Below the pieces are notes generated by a model. The model worked only from the letters and a program-made list of their open reading frames with translations. It was not told the origin of the DNA and searched no databases. A stretch of DNA of 64,000 nt from an uncultured Bacilli bacterium (lineage in GTDB: Bacteria > Bacillota_I > Bacilli_A > RF39 > UBA660): NCBI GenBank assembly GCA_934097015.1, contig CAKONF010000001.1, positions 115,114 through 179,113 on the forward strand, written 5' to 3'. This document shows positions 60,814 to 64,000 of this stretch, one piece after another; positions within the stretch are counted from its first letter, which is position 1, and every line of letters starts with the position of its first letter. A program made the position numbers and the translations under genes.

Positions 60814-60839
60814 AAAAAAATAAGCTTAGTTGCTTATTT
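60814..60839 (-). terminator. Rho-independent terminator of murD
   Basis: AAATAAGC and GCTTATTT pair around 6 bases. On the minus strand a T-run (complement of 60814-60820) follows; the stem includes the murD stop. Confidence 0.75.
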
Positions 60840-62165
60840 TAAATTATTTACTATACTTTTAAATTCATTTCCTCTATCTTCCATACATTTATATTGGTCC
60901 CATGATGCACATGCAGGAGATAATAATACAGTATCATTTTCTTTAGCTAATTCGAAAGATTTTAATGTTGCTTCTTTTAAATTATCAAATACTAGACAAT
61001 TTATATTTTGTTCCTTGGCCCATTTTTTAATTCTTTCTTTTGTTTCACCAAATGTTAATATATATTTTACATTTTTTAAATATGGATTAAGGGGTTCGAA
61101 AGAATGTCCTCTATCTAATCCTCCTAACAATAATATTATATTGTTATTAAATGATTTAAGTGCTACTATAGTTGATTCTGTGTTAGTAGCTTTACTATCG
61201 TTATAAAAGCTTATGTTATTTATGCTTCTTACAAATTCTATTCTATGTTCTACACCTTTAAATTCTTTTAAGTAATCTATAATAATATCATTTGATATAT
61301 TAAATTCTTTTATTACACCTAACATACACATTATATTTTCATAATTATGTATTCCTTTTACTTTAATATCATTTGTGTTTAATATAGGTTCATTTTTATA
61401 ATATATTATATTATTTTCTAAATATATATCTGTTTTAGTATTATTTGAGAAATATAGTTTTGTACTTTTAATATCTTTTGTTAAATCTAATACGTCTTTA
61501 TTATTTAAATTTAATATTGCTAAATCATTACTTGTGTGATGATTGAATATTTTTTTCTTTGTATTTTTGTAGTTTTCATAAGAGCCATGGAAATCTATAT
61601 GAACAGGAGATAGGTTAGTTAATACACTTATGTTTGTTTTAAATCTATCAGTGTCTAATAATTGATGGTCTGATATTTCTGCAACAATTATATCGCCTTC
61701 TTTTACTTCATTAACTATACTTGATAATGGATAACCTATATTTCCTGCTAGATGAACGTTTAGATTAGCTTTTTTCATTATTTCATAAATCATAGTAGTA
61801 GTTGTTGTTTTTCCATTTGAACCTGTAATACCAATAATAGTTGTTTTATCTTTTATAAAGTCATAGGCTACTTCTATTTCATTTATAACTTTTATACCTA
61901 ATTCATTTGCTTTTAAAATACATTTGTGTGTTTTAATGATACCAGGATTTTTAATAACATAATTATATGAATTATCAAGTAAGTTTTCTGGAGTATCTGT
62001 TTTTATAAATTTAATATTTAAATTATTTAATTCTTTTATATGTTCTATATCATTATCTGTTTTATCAACTACTAATATTTCATTATTATAATTTGATAAT
62101 AGTTTTGCAACTTCATATCCACTTCTTGCTAATCCAAATATAAATATTTTTTTGTTTTTAAACAT
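60834..62165 (-). CDS. murD: UDP-N-acetylmuramoyl-L-alanine:D-glutamate ligase
   Basis: The 443-residue Mur ligase adds D-glutamate to UDP-MurNAc-L-alanine in peptidoglycan synthesis. The N-terminal Rossmann domain has IFGLARSGYEVAKLL; the ATP-binding loop is GITGSNGKTTTTTMI; YNDSKATNTESTIVAL, LLLGGLDRGHSF and LLSPACASWDQYK are MurD-specific. Length is normal. A GGTGAT ribosome site precedes the ATG. It stands alone here, away from a dcw cluster. Confidence 0.96.
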   Translation of the reverse strand: MFKNKKIFIFGLARSGYEVAKLLSNYNNEILVVDKTDNDIEHIKELNNLNIKFIKTDTPENLLDNSYNYVIKNPGIIKTHKCILKANELGIKVINEIEVAYDFIKDKTTIIGITGSNGKTTTTTMIYEIMKKANLNVHLAGNIGYPLSSIVNEVKEGDIIVAEISDHQLLDTDRFKTNISVLTNLSPVHIDFHGSYENYKNTKKKIFNHHTSNDLAILNLNNKDVLDLTKDIKSTKLYFSNNTKTDIYLENNIIYYKNEPILNTNDIKVKGIHNYENIMCMLGVIKEFNISNDIIIDYLKEFKGVEHRIEFVRSINNISFYNDSKATNTESTIVALKSFNNNIILLLGGLDRGHSFEPLNPYLKNVKYILTFGETKERIKKWAKEQNINCLVFDNLKEATLKSFELAKENDTVLLSPACASWDQYKCMEDRGNEFKSIVNNLK

Positions 62166-62272
62166 AATAAATCACCTATAAATATTATATAATTTGTTTG
62201 AAAAAATACAAGTAATAATTGACTAATAAGTGTTGTTGTAGTAAATTATTTATATATAAGGGAGTTGGAAAT

Positions 62273-63895
62273 GTGAAAAAGATTTATATTTTTGGACATA
62301 AAAATCCTGATACTGATAGTGTATGTGGTGCAATTAGTTATAGTTATTTAAAAAATAAAATAGGTGTTAATTCTGAACCTAGAGTTTTAGGAGATATAAA
62401 TAATGAGACTAAATTTGCATTAAATTATTTTAATGTAAAAGTACCAAACTATTTAGAAGATGTAAAAGTTAAAATAAAAGATATTACTTATCATAAAGAT
62501 TATTTTGTTAAAGAAGATAGTAGTATATTTGATACATATAATTTTATGAATGAAAAGAATATTACTGGTATTCCTATTGTAGATAATAAAAGTAAGTTTG
62601 TTGGGTATGTTTCTTTAAAAGAAATTGCTAAAACTATGATAACAGATAATAATAGTTATCTTAATACTACGTTCGATAATATTATACATACTTTAAAAAG
62701 TTTAAATTATATAAAAATAGATGAAGAGATAAGAGGTAATATTGTTGCTGCAACTTTTGATGATAATACATTTATAAATGATGTTAAGTTAAATAATAAT
62801 AGTATAGTTATTGTTGGAGATAGACAAGCTATTATTGATTATGCAATAGATAGTAAAGTTAAACTAATAATTGTTATTGGTAATAGAGAACTTAATCCAA
62901 GTCAATTATTAATGGCAAAGAATAACAAAGTAAATATTATATTTACACCATACACAAGTTTTGAAGCTAGTAAATTATTAGGATTAGCTAATAATATTAA
63001 TACTATTAAAAGAAATGAAAATTGTATATGTTTAGAGACTGATGATTATATGACTGATTTTGTTGAAATATCTAATAAAACTAAACATACAAATTATCCT
63101 ATTGTTAGTAAAAATGGAACATGTTATGGAATGCTTAGATTAATTGATATAAGTGAATATGATAAAAATAAAGTAATATTAGTAGATCATAATTCTGTTA
63201 AACAAAGTGTTGATGGTTTAGATGAGGCTGAGATTTTGGAAATAGTGGATCATCATAATATAAGTGATATTAACACTAAAAATCCTATTAATTTTAGAAA
63301 TATGGCTGTTGGTAGTGTTAATACAATTATTTATTATTTATATAAGGAAAATGATGTTGATATTCCAAATGATATTGCTGGATTAATGATAAGTGGTATT
63401 ATATCAGATACTGTGCTTTTAAATAGTCCAACTACTACATATCATGATAAATTTGTTGTAGAAGAATTATCAAAAATGATTGATATAGATTATAAAGATT
63501 ATGGTATGAAATTATTAAAGAGTGGTATGGACATAGCTGGTTATAGTATTGAAGATATAATTTATAGAGATTATAAAGTTTTTAATATTGATGATTATAA
63601 ATTTAGTATAGGACAAGTATTAACCGTTGATTTTAATGATTTTAGAAATAATTTGAGTGATTATGTTGAAATTTTAAATGAAATAAGCAGAAGTAATGGT
63701 TATATTTTGAGTGCACTGTATATTACTAATATATTAACTAAAGAATCTATGATACTATTTAATACAAGTGGTAGCTATATAATAAAAGATGCATATGATC
63801 TTAATGATATATATGAAGGTATAGTTGTAAAAAATATTTTATCTAGAAAAAAACAGATGGTACCAAATATAATGTCTGTGCTTGAAAAGAAATAA
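62273..63895 (+). CDS. ppaC: Manganese-dependent family II inorganic pyrophosphatase with CBS and DRTGG domains
   Basis: The 540-residue enzyme hydrolyses pyrophosphate. The DHH catalytic domain is split: GHKNPDTDSVCGAISYSYL at the start, and VDHNSVKQSVDG, LEIVDHHNISD and MISGIISDTVLLNSP after an insert. The insert (about 65-290) contains CBS 1 (FDTYNFMNEKNITGIPIVDN), a DRTGG-like domain (about 145-245) and CBS 2 (TNYPIVSKNGTCYGMLRLID). This is the regulatory form known from Clostridium, controlled by adenine nucleotides. The GTG at 62273 follows AAGGGAGTTGG; an earlier in-frame ATG-like start lacks a site. Confidence 0.93.
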   Translation: MKKIYIFGHKNPDTDSVCGAISYSYLKNKIGVNSEPRVLGDINNETKFALNYFNVKVPNYLEDVKVKIKDITYHKDYFVKEDSSIFDTYNFMNEKNITGIPIVDNKSKFVGYVSLKEIAKTMITDNNSYLNTTFDNIIHTLKSLNYIKIDEEIRGNIVAATFDDNTFINDVKLNNNSIVIVGDRQAIIDYAIDSKVKLIIVIGNRELNPSQLLMAKNNKVNIIFTPYTSFEASKLLGLANNINTIKRNENCICLETDDYMTDFVEISNKTKHTNYPIVSKNGTCYGMLRLIDISEYDKNKVILVDHNSVKQSVDGLDEAEILEIVDHHNISDINTKNPINFRNMAVGSVNTIIYYLYKENDVDIPNDIAGLMISGIISDTVLLNSPTTTYHDKFVVEELSKMIDIDYKDYGMKLLKSGMDIAGYSIEDIIYRDYKVFNIDDYKFSIGQVLTVDFNDFRNNLSDYVEILNEISRSNGYILSALYITNILTKESMILFNTSGSYIIKDAYDLNDIYEGIVVKNILSRKKQMVPNIMSVLEKK

Positions 63896-63928
63896 AAAAT
63901 ATAGAGAAAATTGAATCTCTATATTTTT
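63895..63928 (+). terminator. Rho-independent terminator
   Basis: AAAAATATAGAGA and TCTCTATATTTTT pair perfectly (13 bp), directly after the pyrophosphatase stop. Confidence 0.88.
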
Positions 63929-63946
63929 CCTAAATTGAAATTTGAA

Positions 63947-63971
63947 CCGCACCACTAGGGTGCGGCTTTTT
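63947..63971. repeat. GC-rich hairpin at the window edge
   Basis: CCGCACC and GGTGCGG pair perfectly around ACTAG, followed by CTTTTT. It is much GC-richer than nearby terminators and comes right after another terminator. It could be a second terminator or the end of a mobile element beginning beyond the window. Confidence 0.5.
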
Positions 63972-64000
63972 GATATAATAAAGGAGCCAATTCCCGGCAA

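Noticed and set aside
1..64000. Mycoplasma-type code (TGA = Trp), suggested by extreme AT content
   Set aside because: Many intact genes, including spo0A, end at TGA, and conserved tryptophans are TGG.
1..64000. CRISPR arrays, tRNA or rRNA genes
   Set aside because: No regularly spaced repeats and no GC-rich cloverleaf or rRNA-like segment were seen on either strand.

Overview
The window is a very AT-rich (roughly one quarter GC by eye) chromosomal segment of a low-GC Gram-positive bacterium (Bacillota). Stop codons include TGA and tryptophan is TGG, so the standard bacterial code is used, not the Mycoplasma code. MurD and a lytic transglycosylase indicate a peptidoglycan wall. Spo0A, a GerQ-type spore coat protein, a T-box in front of pheST, camelysin/TasA-like surface proteins and two DUF1292 proteins fit a gut-type, spore-forming or recently spore-forming Bacilli or Clostridia lineage. 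The exact order cannot be fixed from the sequence. I saw no rRNA, tRNA or CRISPR array.

Layout. 1-3.2 kb: a truncated gene, a sensor with a degenerate GGDEF domain and a YihY-type membrane protein. 3.4-4.7 kb: a two-ORF6N-domain protein with a phospholipase-D-like tail. 4.7-7.7 kb: an operon in which two decayed ECF ATPases precede truA and a pseudopilin, with ecfT missing. 7.8-10.1 kb: a TasA-like surface protein whose C-terminus carries a variable repeat, followed by a GC-rich hairpin, an A-rich template repeat and a possible scrap of reverse transcriptase. This is the signature of a diversity-generating retroelement (DGR) that has apparently lost its reverse transcriptase. 10.1-13.2 kb: LemA, an MBL hydrolase, GerQ and LysS. 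13.2-16.4 kb: a frameshifted HipA/CtkA-like kinase, then a HEAT-repeat/methyltransferase fusion with a CYTH protein. 16.5-21.2 kb: two ABC exporters with fused ATPase and permease. 21.2-25.2 kb: a ribbon-helix-helix protein, a third TasA-like protein, a YfcC-type carrier and a DUF975 protein. 25.3-28.9 kb: a HigBA-type toxin-antitoxin pair with a metalloprotease-fused antitoxin, and an opposite-strand pair of a UDG-like protein and a B12-binding radical SAM protein. 29.0-32.8 kb: T-box and pheST. 32.8-40.4 kb: mixed genes including dCMP deaminase, DedA, a collagen-like protein, a HAD-PlsC fusion and a hybrid kinase with its phospho-acceptors replaced. 40.4-43.8 kb: a TetR-controlled ABC exporter operon. 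43.8-46.6 kb: a lipoprotein gene, then a Bro-N gene with one amber codon, inserted between two 58-bp copies of the lipoprotein gene's 3' end and terminator. 46.7-50.9 kb: a zinc dehydrogenase, DUF1292, a lytic transglycosylase and a CtpA-type protease. 51.2-52.9 kb: a second TasA-like protein with a variable C-terminus and the same downstream hairpin. 53-63.9 kb: Spo0A, a shortened ClpC-like ATPase, CysS, a YugP-like peptidase, UvrB, DUF1292, MurD and a CBS-domain family II pyrophosphatase.

How the parts fit. The housekeeping backbone (truA, lysS, pheST, cysS, uvrB, murD, pyrophosphatase) is interrupted by accessory islands. Two islands, the toxin-antitoxin pair and the Bro-N gene, each sit between duplicated copies of the host gene's own intrinsic terminator, which suggests a common insertion mode. 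The strongest unusual system is the DGR: of 38 substitutions between variable and template repeat, I counted 26 at template adenines. Two TasA-like display proteins 42 kb apart share its architecture, including a hairpin about 126-128 bases past each variable region. Several regulators and enzymes (GGDEF, hybrid kinase, ClpC, ECF ATPases) keep their fold but lack key catalytic residues.
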